This document shows, piece after piece, positions 14,280-29,200 of a stretch of 64,000 bases of DNA; position 1 is the stretch's first letter, and each line of letters starts with the position of its first letter. This DNA is from Tubulanus polymorphus. Its lineage: Eukaryota; Nemertea; Palaeonemertea; Tubulaniformes; Tubulanidae. The stretch covers positions 12,704,275-12,768,274 of the forward strand of contig NC_134032.1 in NCBI RefSeq assembly GCF_964204645.1, written 5' to 3'. A program made the position numbers and the translations under genes. The notes under the pieces were generated by a model that was given only the letters and a program-made list of their open reading frames with translations, did not search any database and had not been told where the DNA came from.

Positions 14280-14289
14280 AATAAATAAA
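14280..14289 (+). promoter_or_regulatory. Poly(A) signals, small peptide gene
   Basis: Two overlapping AATAAA hexamers (14280 and 14284). A TTTATT, which is AATAAA on the minus strand, lies at about 14293 and could serve the convergent sulfotransferase gene. That would make the two 3' ends meet tail to tail. Confidence 0.6.
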
Positions 14290-14416
14290 CTCTTTTTATT
14301 CGTTATACGAATTGATGACAATTTTTCTTCATTTTCTCTCGAGGTTCGTCTATATAGATCTTCTCCTCAGGAACATCATTAACTTGAATTGAAATTCTGA
14401 ACTCAGTTCCACAGTT

Positions 14417-14532
14417 CTAAAGCCGGGCGTAGGTCGGCCTTGCGACGCGACGCGATCGTCGCTGGCAGTCGCAGTGAGTCGCGTCGCAGTGAGTCGCAAG
14501 CCGTCGCAAGGCCGACCTACGCCCGCCTTTAG
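14417..14532. mobile_element. Short MITE with 31-base terminal inverted repeats
   Basis: The left end (14417-14447, CTAAAGCCGGGCGTAGGTCG...) is matched in reverse complement by 14502-14532 with one mismatch. Between them lies GC-rich sequence with repeated 'cgcagtgagtcg'. At 116 bases it cannot encode a transposase and is a non-autonomous foldback element. Confidence 0.8.
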
Positions 14533-14964
14533 TTAAGATCTATCAAACTCTAATACAGCTGTGTAAGTGGATCCCGTATCATATGGTAGGAAATCTACGA
14601 AAATGCTAAATTTTGGGCGGTTAGAATACAGAAAGAAATCCAACAAGAAATCGAATTTCTATGACTGAATCCTATTTTAAGGTTTTCAACACAACCGCAG
14701 CACAGATTCGTATGGCACGCATTGCACAGTCGTTCCACACCCCCGAGACGTCTAGAGTTGGTCTTTTTGTCATTTAAGTGCTCGTGGGAACCTGGAAGCG
14801 CAGGGTAAAACCGGCAGCCATTCTGTTATAAAGATCTGGGAAAATTTGAATAGCAGACGCTTTTTCAGAAACTACGTATGCATGAGGTTAAAGTAGCGGA
14901 CGCTTTTTAGAAAAATGGAATCGGGTATCAGAAAACGCGGAAGATAATTTTCCGCAAGTGTGGA

Positions 14965-16590
14965 TCAAGGTAAAAATGGCGGACAATCGTAATTAAACAT
15001 TTCAAAATCCCATTTGTATTCGTCATAAACGCGTTGAATGATATCACCGGGAATGTCGCGATAGAATTCGTCAATCATCGCCGGATTGGTTTTGCGTTTT
15101 CGCTGTCTACGCGACTGTTCAAACACCTCCGTCACATTACTGATACCCGCCTTACGAATCACGTAGTTCAAATCGGTCGCCAGCGTTTCGAATCTACCGA
15201 TAAAATCGTACTTAAACTCGCACGGTTCACAAAGTTCGTGGTACTGGGACCAATGATCGTTGAAACAGTTGATGAAATCGTCCCTGGTATCTTCTCGGTC
15301 GTTGCGCGGAGCCAAATATCGCAAAAACTCTCCGAACGTCGCTGATCCCTTTTCGATTTCGTCGTCGCTGGCAGACGATCGGAACGATTTGACGATCTTT
15401 CGGCCGTAGACGCGTCGATAGTAAAAATCGTCGGTTCGGTTGAGAAATTTATCCCGGTAACACGAAAGCAGGCGAGAGAACGGGTCCCGTACGAATATAA
15501 AGCGGTAGTACTTTTTATATTTCTGTTCGAATAAAAGTGCGTCTGGCTCGTCGTCTGAATATTTGTTCCACTGGTCTTTCCGTAAACCGTGGTTGACGAT
15601 GCTGCCTAAAAACAAATACAAATAAACACATTATAAACACGTGAAATAGATATAGCAAAAACATTAAAATTTCTTAAAATTTTGATTGTGTCCTTTTAGA
15701 GAATCTAACTATGGTGTCAGATCAGTCATCCATCTTTACAGAAAGATCTATTTTTAGAATTCTTGCCGGAGGCAGCAAAGAATCCTTACCACCAGAAGGT
15801 TAAGAACATTCAACCAGTAAGGATTTTGTACCGATATCACGAAGGCAGCCATTGCTTCTAGACGCCGGATATGTTATATCTAAAACTTTTTTTTAGAACT
15901 AAAACGCCATTGGGGGATCTATGTGGTGGACAGCTATTGCGGGTCTACTATGCGATAGGTCGGGTTCACTTACCTATATAAGAACAGGCGGATTTCGGTA
16001 CAAAACAAAACATCACTTTCCTAGCATCGTTCACTAGCACGTGTCGAGTTCGAACGAAGTGGTTACTTTTCGGAGGTCTGTGACCCTGTTGTTTACATAG
16101 GGCTCGTAAACGACTCTGTCGCCGCTTCTGTTCGCGTTCAATAATCTCATCGGGAACCTGGAGAAGTAATATCGAAGAATATTACTCACTAAATCTGTTA
16201 TTACAGCGGAGTCGAAATCCATTTCTTCAGTTACGCGGTATTAATCTATATGTTTCTGGACCCATTTCCACAGTTGGTGTGTGGGTTTCTGCATCCAATT
16301 CCACAAGAGTGTATGGGTGATCTGAGTCTGAATTCAGTTCCACCAGTGTGTGGGTTTGATTCCCGGGGTTTGATTTGACCGTAGTTACCTTATCGTTGGG
16401 TGTGGTTGGATATTGCCATTGCTGTTCGCATTTCCTTCTTTTTTCTACGTTCCTGAAAATAACCTAACCGCGTAAGATGAAATTGTAAATAGTTATCATT
16501 TTTACTATGTTTTAACGTTACACTTACCAAGCCTTTTGACTGGATGAAAATCGTAGCTGTTGCGACGCATCTTTCATCACTGAATTGAAT
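14965..16590 (-). CDS. Carbohydrate sulfotransferase, HNK-1ST/CHST8-14 family (5' end missing)
   Basis: Transfers sulfate from PAPS to a sugar of a glycan or chondroitin/dermatan chain in the Golgi lumen. Four exons join in phase: 16528-16590, 16389-16452, 15974-16157 and 14965-15605 (stop TGA). The third encodes VPDEIIEREQKRRQSRLRAL, the lead-in typical of the family, then HVLVNDARKVMFCFVPKSAC, the 5'-phosphosulfate loop. The last exon has the 3'-phosphate motif FIFVRDPFSRLLSCYRDKF, the CEPCEFKYDFIGRFETL block and the usual VYDEYKWDFEMFNYDCPPF end. The loop reads PKSACSYIG rather than the common PKVACTNWK, so activity may differ or the substrate be unusual. The exon with ATG and the membrane anchor of a type II Golgi protein is not identified and should lie above 16590. 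The two upstream exons rest on phase and splice sites only. Confidence 0.85.
16256..16375 (+). repeat. Minisatellite family A copies in a sulfotransferase intron
   Basis: Three degenerate copies of a 'ccattccacagttggtgtg' type core lie between the exons ending at 16157 and starting at 16389. Confidence 0.65.
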
Positions 16591-16669
16591 CTGAAAATAA
16601 GTAAATGACACCTCATAATGGTATCTCGATAGTACTACAGTAACAGTAATTTTAGGAAATTCCAGTTGT

Positions 16670-16905
16670 GGCAATGGGGATCCAGCATGCTAGTGTGCAG
16701 TAGGACATCAACTACCGTGGTAATTCAAGATAATTCCTTTTGTGGCAATTGAGGATCCACCAGGTGTGCCAGTGTGCGGTAGTACATCAACTACTGCAAC
16801 AATAGAGATTCCACCAGTGGCAAGTGAGGATCCACCAGGTGCGCTAGTGTGCAGTAGTACATCAACTATTGTGGTTAAGGAGGATTCCACTTGTGGCAAG
16901 TGAGT
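16670..16905 (+). repeat. Minisatellite family C array
   Basis: About three copies of the 75-base unit, with GAGGATCC at 16751 and 16826. The core, GGATCCACCAGGTGTGC, is as in the 6880-7065 array. It lies just upstream of the most 5' sulfotransferase exon I can place. Confidence 0.8.
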
Positions 16906-19846
16906 GCGCAGTAGCGCTTTAAGTCAAGTGATTTCGATAAAAAATTCGATAAAAAGTGATTTCGATTTTCTCCCCGAGGTGATAATTGATTCATTTTCAC
17001 CTAAAATTCACCGCTGGCTTGTAAAAACAGACCCTATACACCAGACCCCAGTATCTTATCTTACCTGGTTTTGTCACCATTCTTGTCTCCGAGATCTCTG
17101 ACAACCGCGTCGTGTGGCCTCCTCGGTGTCGTGTATTGAACTAGTGAAATAAACAACTGACACGTGACGAATCCGCTGATGAAATAAACAGCATATTTAG
17201 CCGTTATCCGTCTCCAAAAATACATTTAACCCGTATTTCACTGTCTACTGTCTCTCTCGAGTTCCACTTTCTTGTTCACGGTAGAGTTCCACTCGTTTGT
17301 CCTATACTTCTCAAGGTGTCAAAACCTTTATCAAATTTTGAATCCTTGTCCACTTGCCAGAGCTTCCACTAATACCACACAGTTCCCACGCGTCTTTTTC
17401 TAGATTAAGACCCCGATTCTCGTACACTTTTTCCGATTAGTTGTCCATATTCCTGAACTGTCATCTGCGTGAATCAGTTGCCAGCAGCACCTCAATGTGT
17501 CCAGTTTTTCAGAGTAAATTGATGGCCACAGTAGCAGGTGCCTGACCCGTCGGGGTACTGCGGAATCACCAACTGTATTATAATAGCCAACAATCGATGC
17601 AGGAAATATGCGTAAATGAAATCAAGCTAGCACATGTTAGCATTGATTTTGTAAGAGGATATTTTAGCCAACTGACGAGGTTTACAAATCGTTTTATACG
17701 CGTAATTCACATCGCGTTTACACATCTAAAAGAAATCACTCAGGAAATGAAAATCAAATCAACATTCAAATTCATTCATCCCTTTTCATAAATCTGGCTG
17801 GAATTGAAACTTGATTCGACCTACAATATAATTTAGTTGCCAAAACGACGACGGACATTTTTCGCTAACTCAAACATGTTTAGAGATTTTTTGGACTGAC
17901 GTCATATTGGCCGTCAAAAGAAATTTGTTATAGATGTCAGTTAGCGCGTCTGGTATAAACATGGTTTTAGTTTTGACCCAACTACAGTTACGTATTTTTT
18001 CATGACTTCAGCAAAGCCCGAACCAGCAAAACGTCATAATGGCATCAAAGGCATCGATCAGTAAAATATTGGATCCTCATTCTAAAATTCTAGGACGCCG
18101 TGCTGGGCATATTGTTTGTAAACTAGTTTCATACTGATTATCAATATCTAATCACCTGAAACTGGGAGCAAAAGTTCGCAAAATCGATTTTGAAATACCA
18201 ATTTCTCACGGCGCCAACGAAACGAGGTTGCAGCAAAGAACAACAGGGACAAAAGTGATAATTTCACAGACACATTTCATGAGGCGCAATTATCTATGTC
18301 GCTTTTAGGATTTTTTGCGAGTCAATTTTCCGATCGAATATTGAAATCAATTTCTTTTTGTTCGATACGTACTTAAAAATTCCTTTGTCCAAGCCGAGAA
18401 AGAGAGAAGGATAGAGTATTATCTCAAGCATGAGCTTATTTATAAAGTCGAAACCATTCCTATACAGACCGGCCTTTGCTCGTAATCAATTGAGAACGGT
18501 ATCCGGGTGGGTAGCTATGAACCAAAGCTGTTCGAAAATTCAAACCTTGACTTCTCAATCACCTGATCTCTGGAACATGTTCAAAACTAAGATACCACGA
18601 CCGTCGCTAAAAAATTTGAAACAAATCTGATAACAATGCAGTAGACAAAACGTTGCGGAATAACGATCACGTGGAAACGGGCTGTTTTCACGTGACCGAC
18701 GCCATATTGACGGCCAATAAATTCATGACAGACCCCCGAAATTTGTCAATGACCATATTATCTGCTGTAATATATGACACATCTGTGTGTGCATTATTCC
18801 ATATTTTTGAAAGTATTTGGTAATCGAGAGGCTCTAAGTGTAGCATTGATCATCTAATTTGGGGGAACTCTAGACGTCTACTGCGATTGATTCTTTGTTT
18901 CCAGTAGGTCAACCCGCCAGGTGGTGGTGTTGGCCAAGACCAGAAGTCTTTCCCATCTGACTGGGCAAACGATCTATGACATCACTCGCACGACGTCTTA
19001 ACCAAGCGAGTCCATTAAAAATGTTTTATACATAAATTCATATATATGTGCCCGTTCGCTGAAATGTGTGTATCAAATAATTTAAGAAAATATTTCTTAG
19101 ATTATTCATTCTAAAAGCCTGCAAGGCGCATTAGTCCACGCTATCAGAAAATTGAAAAATGTAGTTTTCGCGTTTATGCAGACACGCATTTCGTTCTGAA
19201 TAATATTTTCTCGGATGAAAGAAAAAATGTCGGAAATTCGTCGTATAAAAATTTCCGTTAATTTGAAAATAACGTCTGCCTATTGGTCGTCGGTGATTGG
19301 TTAAAATGTCCGCAACATTTTCGACTATTATGCGCGAGTTCTGATTTGTCAATCAATCACATGATTTTATACAAATAACACAGTGTTAATCTAACAGAGG
19401 TTCCTGGTGCGGAGCGACAGGTGCATTTATGTTCTCTATATTTTCTACTCGCCAATGCAATATTTCACAGTATATTCACGTCTGGCCTCGTCGTTTCGGG
19501 TAGCGGAATATTGTTACTCTGCAACTAACTTCGCATTTTACAACTTTGCAACTGTTGATTTATTAGTCATTCTAGTGATCACTCACCGGTGGAACAAGCC
19601 AGCAGTCCAGTATTCGTTACTGTCATCAACGCAATCTTTCAGCTGGGCAAAAAATACTTCGTTCCAACAAACTGTAGTTCAGATTTTGCCATAATTCTTC
19701 TTCGTCGACACCGCTTCGAAACATCTCCCAATAAAGTTCCATGAGTGTCAAAATATAGACGTTGGAATAAAGCATCGTAAAATTTGAATCTACATCTGCT
19801 CTGCGTTCGTTTCTACACTAGTCGGTTATAGCCGTTATTTTCAAAT
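16906..19846. other. Gap between sulfotransferase and GPCR
   Basis: No exon is convincing on either strand. The missing first exon or exons of the sulfotransferase (-) and the 5' leader of the GPCR (+) should lie here, but I cannot place them. The sequence is AT-rich with no obvious array. Confidence 0.5.
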
Positions 19847-20851
19847 ATGACGGCCACCGGCGATGGAAATAACCAATCGGCGACGGTCGTTTTCTACAAA
19901 GTTCGAACTATTCGTTATTGGGGCGCGTTTCTCGATTCGAGCAACACGGCCAGCTGGTTACAACCGATAACCCTCGGTCTATTCGTTATTATCTACGTCA
20001 TGGGTATGGTGGGCAACTCTTTATCGTGCGCGGTAATGGTCTTCACGCCTATGAAACGACATTCGTTCAGCGTTTATATATTTTTCCTCTCGGTCAGCGA
20101 CACGCTCGTCTTGAATATATGCCTTTTACGTTGGCTGTCGTACGGTTTCTTCCTGACCGGCAGACCCACTCCGATCAGAATCGACAGTTTCATTCGCTGT
20201 AAACTGATCGAATACCTACCGATAGTCGTGACTATGATCAGTTCTTGGCTGATCGTGCTCGTTTGCCTGGAGAGACTGGTCGCCGTCGTCACGCCGTTCC
20301 TGGCCAAACAAATCTGTCGCCGGCGAACTTCGCTCATCGCTTCGTGTTTCGTTTTCGGTTTCTGTTTTACCTCGACCGCCTACATGGCCGTCTGCGTCGG
20401 CTATGATCACGTGATACATTCCTGCGTGTTCGAATGCGACATCGATTTCGCCACGAATTTCCTAGTAACTTCGATAATCTGGCAGTATCTACCGATGTCA
20501 ATCATTTCCGTATCGAACGTGTGCATCATTGTCGTTTTATGCAAATCAGTTCGCAATAGTAGTAAAATGGGCGGGGCTGGCGGTTCGAAAAATGAGAAAT
20601 CCCGACAAGTGACGGTAATGCTTTTAGTAACTTGTATCGCATTCATTATTTTCATAGCTCCCGACACGTTTTTGCACATAATCTATCCGACGGGCGATTT
20701 AGAAAACTGGTTTACGATCGACGAGTTTTTGTCGTTGTGGTGGTTGCTGAACTACACTGTCAACTTGTACCTGTACGCCATAACAGGTCGCGAGGTTCGA
20801 GAATCGTTGAAGAAAATGTTTCAACAGATTTTAAAGCGCTTATTCTCGTAA
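19847..20851 (+). CDS. Class A (rhodopsin-like) G protein-coupled receptor, peptide-receptor type
   Basis: Single-exon receptor of 334 residues with seven hydrophobic segments. An in-frame TAG at 19829 precedes the ATG and supports the start. N-terminus: NQS glycosylation site at residue 9. TM1 has the conserved GN (N57). TM2 has SVSDT (D85). Cys118 at the top of TM3 can bridge to Cys193 or Cys197 in loop 2. The DRY box is ERL (142-144). TM7 reads NYTVNLYLY (302-310), so NPxxY has lost its proline. A basic tail with two Phe-containing amphipathic turns ends the protein. TM patterns suit the FMRFamide/neuropeptide-like orphan groups that are expanded in lophotrochozoans; the ligand cannot be told. 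AATAAA lies at 21060. Confidence 0.92.
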   Translation: MTATGDGNNQSATVVFYKVRTIRYWGAFLDSSNTASWLQPITLGLFVIIYVMGMVGNSLSCAVMVFTPMKRHSFSVYIFFLSVSDTLVLNICLLRWLSYGFFLTGRPTPIRIDSFIRCKLIEYLPIVVTMISSWLIVLVCLERLVAVVTPFLAKQICRRRTSLIASCFVFGFCFTSTAYMAVCVGYDHVIHSCVFECDIDFATNFLVTSIIWQYLPMSIISVSNVCIIVVLCKSVRNSSKMGGAGGSKNEKSRQVTVMLLVTCIAFIIFIAPDTFLHIIYPTGDLENWFTIDEFLSLWWLLNYTVNLYLYAITGREVRESLKKMFQQILKRLFS

Positions 20852-21059
20852 TTACGATTTTAGAAATTTTGCGCCCGTGCGTCCAATCGACGAAAAAAAA
20901 AATAGAATTCCCAATCAAAACAGCAGGACGTTTCTTTTAAACACATAGTAAAATACCCCTGGCATCTACGAAAGCAAATCGACAAATCGGACCAGTTCGA
21001 TCCTTATGAAAACGACCGTCCAGGCTGCGAATTTAGAGTGATAAGACCTGACGCCCGAA

Positions 21060-21065
21060 AATAAA
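21060..21065 (+). promoter_or_regulatory. Poly(A) signal after the GPCR
   Basis: AATAAA about 210 bases after the GPCR stop codon, the first such hexamer downstream. Confidence 0.55.
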
Positions 21066-21136
21066 CTAATGTTAACTCTCCCCTACACGTAGATACTGTT
21101 GTTTCTTCATATTGACTACTCATTTTGCCGACGAAG

Positions 21137-21277
<141 letters not shown>

Positions 21278-21568
21278 TACGTACTTTCAAATAAAACCAG
21301 TTAACCTACGCTGTAATACTACCTGTTAATTCACTGACAGTAAATCTTTTACAACTCACTGGCGATGGAACTGAATACGAAACATTATTCATCAAAAAGC
21401 ATCTTTTTAAATAAAACAAACAAACAACACCATTCTCGGAAGTCAACAGAAAGACTCGTAGCTTCGTCATCTCACCCCGAGATTGGCAAGCGAGTTCACG
21501 AGTTACTAAATCTATTCCGACAAACACCGGCTCCATCTTTCGTCTGCAAGTGGGGGTAGGGTGTAGGG

Positions 21569-21576
21569 TATATAAA
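21569..21576 (+). promoter_or_regulatory. TATA box of alpha-tubulin
   Basis: TATATAAA about 175 bases before the tubulin ATG, followed after about 25-30 bases by a CT-rich stretch suitable as the start site. This leaves an uninterrupted 5' leader of roughly 145 bases. Confidence 0.7.
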
Positions 21577-21746
21577 CTGCTGTAACTCCAGCATCTCTCT
21601 CACTCCGATATCTCACACGCTGACTCTTCATACAGTCGACTTTGTGTGAGAGGAATCTAAAACACAACTAACATCAGCCGCTCTTCAGAATCTAAATATT
21701 CTTCTTTCTATATCGATTAGAGACAGAACAACTCGCCGAAAACATC

Positions 21747-24615
<2,869 letters not shown>

Positions 24616-26160
24616 AAAAAGGCGTAAAAAAGGAAAATCGAAACTTATCCGCACCAGAATCGAGTTGACTGAGTATTGATGTAAAATCTCTGGGGCCAGT
24701 TTCACAGTCATGGCTAAATCTATCTAGCTAAAGAGTACGAATTGATGTTTCCAATTTTTCAAGTCTAATCGGTCAAATTCAACGCACAATCGTGGAACCG
24801 AGTGCGGTTCAATAGTTATGGGTTAAGTGGATTTTGACCAAATGAATATTTGAATAGAAAACGTACAGTGGAACCTCGTTGTAACGACTTGAAGTTCGTC
24901 GTAACGAGGTTTCAATGTATTTTGGCAGAGAGCTGACGCTTAGACACAATTAGTGTGGAACTGGTTCGTATGGGTTGGATTAGACCCGAATGCCCAGTCG
25001 ATAAATCGAACCCAAAATTAACCTCTGTAGACTGTAGACGACTGGTGTAGACGACGCTACAAAAAACCCTGAACACCACAGACCTCAGTTACCAAGTATT
25101 AAATCTTGTTGCACATTCGTTTTTTTTAGAAAATGAATATGATACGTTTATGTCTTCCAATAACCACGAACATTTTCTGAGAAAGATATCTCTGGGATTT
25201 TTTTATGAAACGAAAGTAAAATGACATAAAAGTTTTAAAAAAAGCACTTCGTTAGAAATTCGCACACGAAGAAAACTGTAATTTCTTTTTTTCAAGTTAA
25301 GTAAGAAAAACATTGATTTGTGAACATTGTTGTGATTTTTTTTCGAAGAATGTCTTCCAGCATGCATGAGGTACAACAAATGAAATAAAGACAAATTAGT
25401 TGAAATAATAAGTGTTCAGCATTTTGGACGTCCATTGTTAACAGACGTAATTTGTGAATTAATTTTGGATTGAAAATATTTAGAGTCGGGGAAATAAGAA
25501 GGAAGTCGATGAAGTGTCGATCATATGATGGCGGTAGGTCCAGGGTGCCGATTGGTGGTTCCTGTTTAGGGTATGAAATAAGATCTTTGCAAAAGAAACA
25601 ACGGTTTCTCCGCAGAATTGTGGATATTTATTCGAAAAAAGAACATTTTAAATACTAGGTTAAGTCAGATCTTAAATGGAAGCGAATGAAGTATCCGGTC
25701 CGATGTCCGTAGCAGTCCGGCGGGAAAGCCGAGTTCGATTTCCGGTCAACTCATTTCTAAAATAACAAAACGTGGAGACGATTTGAAAGAAGCATTTTAT
25801 ATCGTTGAAACTCAATTTGAAGTTGATGTTCACACAGAACGTCTCAATAAATAGGAAAATGAACAATTTGAAACAAACTGTCACACAGTTATATGTAAAC
25901 ACATTTAACATGAATTAAACTTTTTAGTTTCCGGGACATAAGAAATGTCCCACATGTTTGCGTGGGGTGGTGCGTGGGAAATATCCGCAGGACGCCACAA
26001 TTTCGGATGTAACGACAAACTTATTTTCACGTGTTAAGCGAACAATGAAAGAACCTCAGAGTTCGATGAACCGTTAAAAATCCAAAACAAATATTTGATG
26101 TTTGGCTTATGTTACAACTATATCTGTCAGAAAATCGATCGCGTCTGAGTTTTTGTTGGC
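24616..26160. other. Gap between tubulin and the EGF-like gene
   Basis: Tubulin 3' region, then repeats: a GTTCCACAGT-type foldback remnant (about 24690-24810), a short pogo/Tigger-like palindrome (24864-24920) and a possible tRNA-derived piece at 25690-25745. AATAAA at 25384 is a candidate distal tubulin poly(A) signal. No gene seen. Confidence 0.55.
24864..24920. mobile_element. Short pogo/Tigger-like foldback element
   Basis: TACAGTGGAACCTCGTTGTA at the left end and an inverted 'tcgtcgtaacgaggtttcaa' to the right form a near palindrome. CAGTGGAACCTCG resembles the ends of pogo/Tigger (Tc1-mariner superfamily) transposons. At under 60 bases it is only a non-autonomous remnant. Confidence 0.5.
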
Positions 26161-26166
26161 TTTATT
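26161..26166 (-). promoter_or_regulatory. Poly(A) signal of the EGF-like gene
   Basis: TTTATT on the plus strand (AATAAA on the minus), 39 bases after the stop codon at 26205. It supports the compact gene end chosen there. Confidence 0.6.
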
Positions 26167-26204
26167 TCTCAGTGGAATAAAAACGCAGAGGTCATCAGCC
26201 TCCC

Positions 26205-29200
26205 TCACTGACGCCCATCCACACCTGTCGTAGGCTTGGTGCGTGCGTACTTACTTGACCAATCGGGAAAAATTATTTGGTATTCCTGACAACGGTTTCC
26301 GGTGAAACCCTCCGGGCAGCTGAAATATTCAAGAGGAAAATCAATCTCGAAAGACGTGAGTATAATGTGTTTCTTTTACTTTTATATTCCTCCAATTTCA
26401 AGTTACTTTGAATATGTTTTTGATACCACGACTGTTCAGCTGCGCGGCCGTTGTGAATCGTTACGGCGTCAATAATAAAAAGATTTTTTCATTGTAAGGT
26501 TTCACTTTGCTTTAAGCTACTCCGCATAGCCGTCCCCAAGAGGGTACCGGTATGTGGGTGGGAACGACCACTTTTGGCCCCAGAGTGTTTTCAAATGAGG
26601 AAGAATGTATCATTTATACTTAATAAATTACGCGATTTGTCAAGTATAAGAAGAATTTAGATTTGAATGTATTTTTAGAACGGGAACACAGCTTTAACCT
26701 ATTAATCTATCAAACACGTACGTAAGAACGTAATAAGAGCCTTGGTTGTTTTACTATATTCGACCCTTGGACGCCCTTGCTCTATGACAAAACTTACTGG
26801 CAGCCGAGGACTCGAGCCGATCCTAACTGAATAGCGAAACATTTCCCTCCGTTCAGACAGGCAGTTTTGGGGATTTCTTCCGGAATGCATTCATCCCTGT
26901 AATTAGGCGGATGCGTCGTGACGTCATCACTAGTCGTGACGTCACCACCGCCACTCCCGTTGTCGTCGGTGGCAGACGGGTTTTTGTAACCGTCTATGAC
27001 GTTTTTAATCATCTCATTGTATTCTCGGTCGTTGGCAGTTTTATATTTCTCGTTCATCGTCGATTCTTCTACAGCCGCATTATCTTCGTCGTTTCTCGTA
27101 TTTGCCGAATCTAGAATTTCTTGTGTGATGGAAAAAGAATGAATTCAAAATCAACTAGATATTATGTATATAATTGTAATTCTGTATGAAGAAATTTGTA
27201 GTTTCGTGGGTTTTGAAAATTCAGTTCTACAAAATTCAAATATTCTCTATCGAAATCTCTTTTTTCTCTATTACAAAAATCCATTGAATAATGTGTCGAA
27301 AAACTTCACGTGAACTAAAATCAATGAGAGAGGATAAACTGTGTCCGCTTACGTCTGTCTACGCTGGCAGTTCGACTCAATTTGTCGTGTATGGATGTCA
27401 AATGTGTCGGTTTATTATAGAAATTAATAATGATTTTACTATATTGAGGAACAGCTGTGTTGCTGAATCAATCTATCGACCTAGAAATACTGATTTGAGT
27501 TGAATCTAAATGTCAGCTGCTAATTAAGATATTGACAATAAATGTGCGTCATCAGCTGATTAAATAAATCGAAAAAAACTAGCGTTGAAAAATAACTAGA
27601 TCGATTACAAAATGCATGGGATCCTGTCATTATTGGGGCTGATATCGTGAAATACAGTAGGCTCGGTCCCTTAGTACGGTAAAAAATTGGGACTGGAGAA
27701 ATTCTACCCCGAGTTGGTATCAAATAGTTAGTAAGCTTTTGTGCGAGTAGACTCTGTCTCTTACTGCGGTTAAATTGCGACTGGTGAAATTCTAGTCCGG
27801 GTTGGGGTCATATACTGGAGTAACAGTTTGTAAGAGTTTGTGAAATACAGTAGAATATATCAAGCTTTAATTGAAGATTTTGTTATTGTGTAATATATAT
27901 CTCCCCTATTGACAACCTTGGTGATATAATCCTCTTGACATCCTCACCGACAGGGATTCGAACCTGACGGTATCGAGATTGCCACGGTACGAAAGGTTCG
28001 TGCCGTGGCTGAGTGTAGCGATGCCACCAGGTTTGAATCCCTGCCGTGGGAGGATGTCCTCTTGGGTGCGCAAACAACTTTTAACTGACGACTTCAATTT
28101 GCATCATACATGATTTTCTATGTTAGATAAATGTAAAAAAGTGTGATTATCATCAAAACCGTATCTTTATTGGCAATAAAGTCTGATAAATGTGGTTAGG
28201 ATGTGATTAGGGGATAAAAGATATAATGTGTTCTTTTCTCGTTTGTAAAAAACTTACCAAATATTCTTTCATCGAAGGTCTGTCGCTAAAAACGGAAATA
28301 TTTGATTTTAAATCGGGAAAAACGGGTCACAAAGCGCTTGAGTCGCTTCCCCTGTGCACAGCTTCTGCCGTTACAAACGAACGAACCCTCTAGAATAAAA
28401 CATTCTACACATGAATAGGATAAAAACCACTATGTACAATTATGAGAATTTAAAATCGAGAATTTATTTCTAAAATGTAAAAAACACGACGTTTCGATCT
28501 CACACAAGAGATCATCGTCAGGTGTGAGATATTGACAGTTCTCGATTTTTAATTATTTTTATTTTACATAGGGGGTTTTTATCCTATTATCCGTTCACCA
28601 CGTTTGAGTGTGGTTATCGTGCTATTATAAGTTTTAAGTTTAAGTTTATTGAAATAGACCATCATGGTCCTTAATTTCATACAATAAATTTCTACGAATA
28701 CTGTACGTTCAGAACTATACATTACATTTCGGAAAATATAAAATATAATATGTCCATCTTACTCGAGTTGGTGTCAAATACCAGAGTGAGAGTTTGCGAA
28801 ATGCGCTAGACCCTGTCTCTTACTCGGTACAGATAAATTCCACCCCGAGTTGAGATCAAATCGAGTAGAAGTGCGAGAAGTCTCTTCTCAGGGTATAAGT
28901 TGAGACTGGTTAAATCCTACCCCGAGTTGGTGTCAGTTACCTAGTAAGGGTTTGTGAAATACATTGGCCCTGTCTCTTACTGCGGTCAAGTTTGTCCGAG
29001 TTGCTTTCAAATACTGAGTAAGAGTTTATGAAGTACAGTAGACTCTGAATCTTACTGTGGTAAACTTGAGAGCGCGGTAAAATTCTATCACGAGTTGGAG
29101 TAAAATACTGAGTAAGAGTTTAAGAAATACAGTAGACTCTGTCTCTTACTGCGGTCAAGTTTAGACTGGTAAAATTGCAACCCGAGTTGGTTTTGAATAG

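Noticed and set aside
20074-20679. Minus-strand frames across the GPCR
   Set aside because: Shadows of the receptor coding frame, without hydrophobic or domain logic.
27883-28097. Possible tRNA genes on either strand
   Set aside because: B-box words present, but A-box spacing is too short and no acceptor stem forms; interpreted as a SINE-derived foldback.
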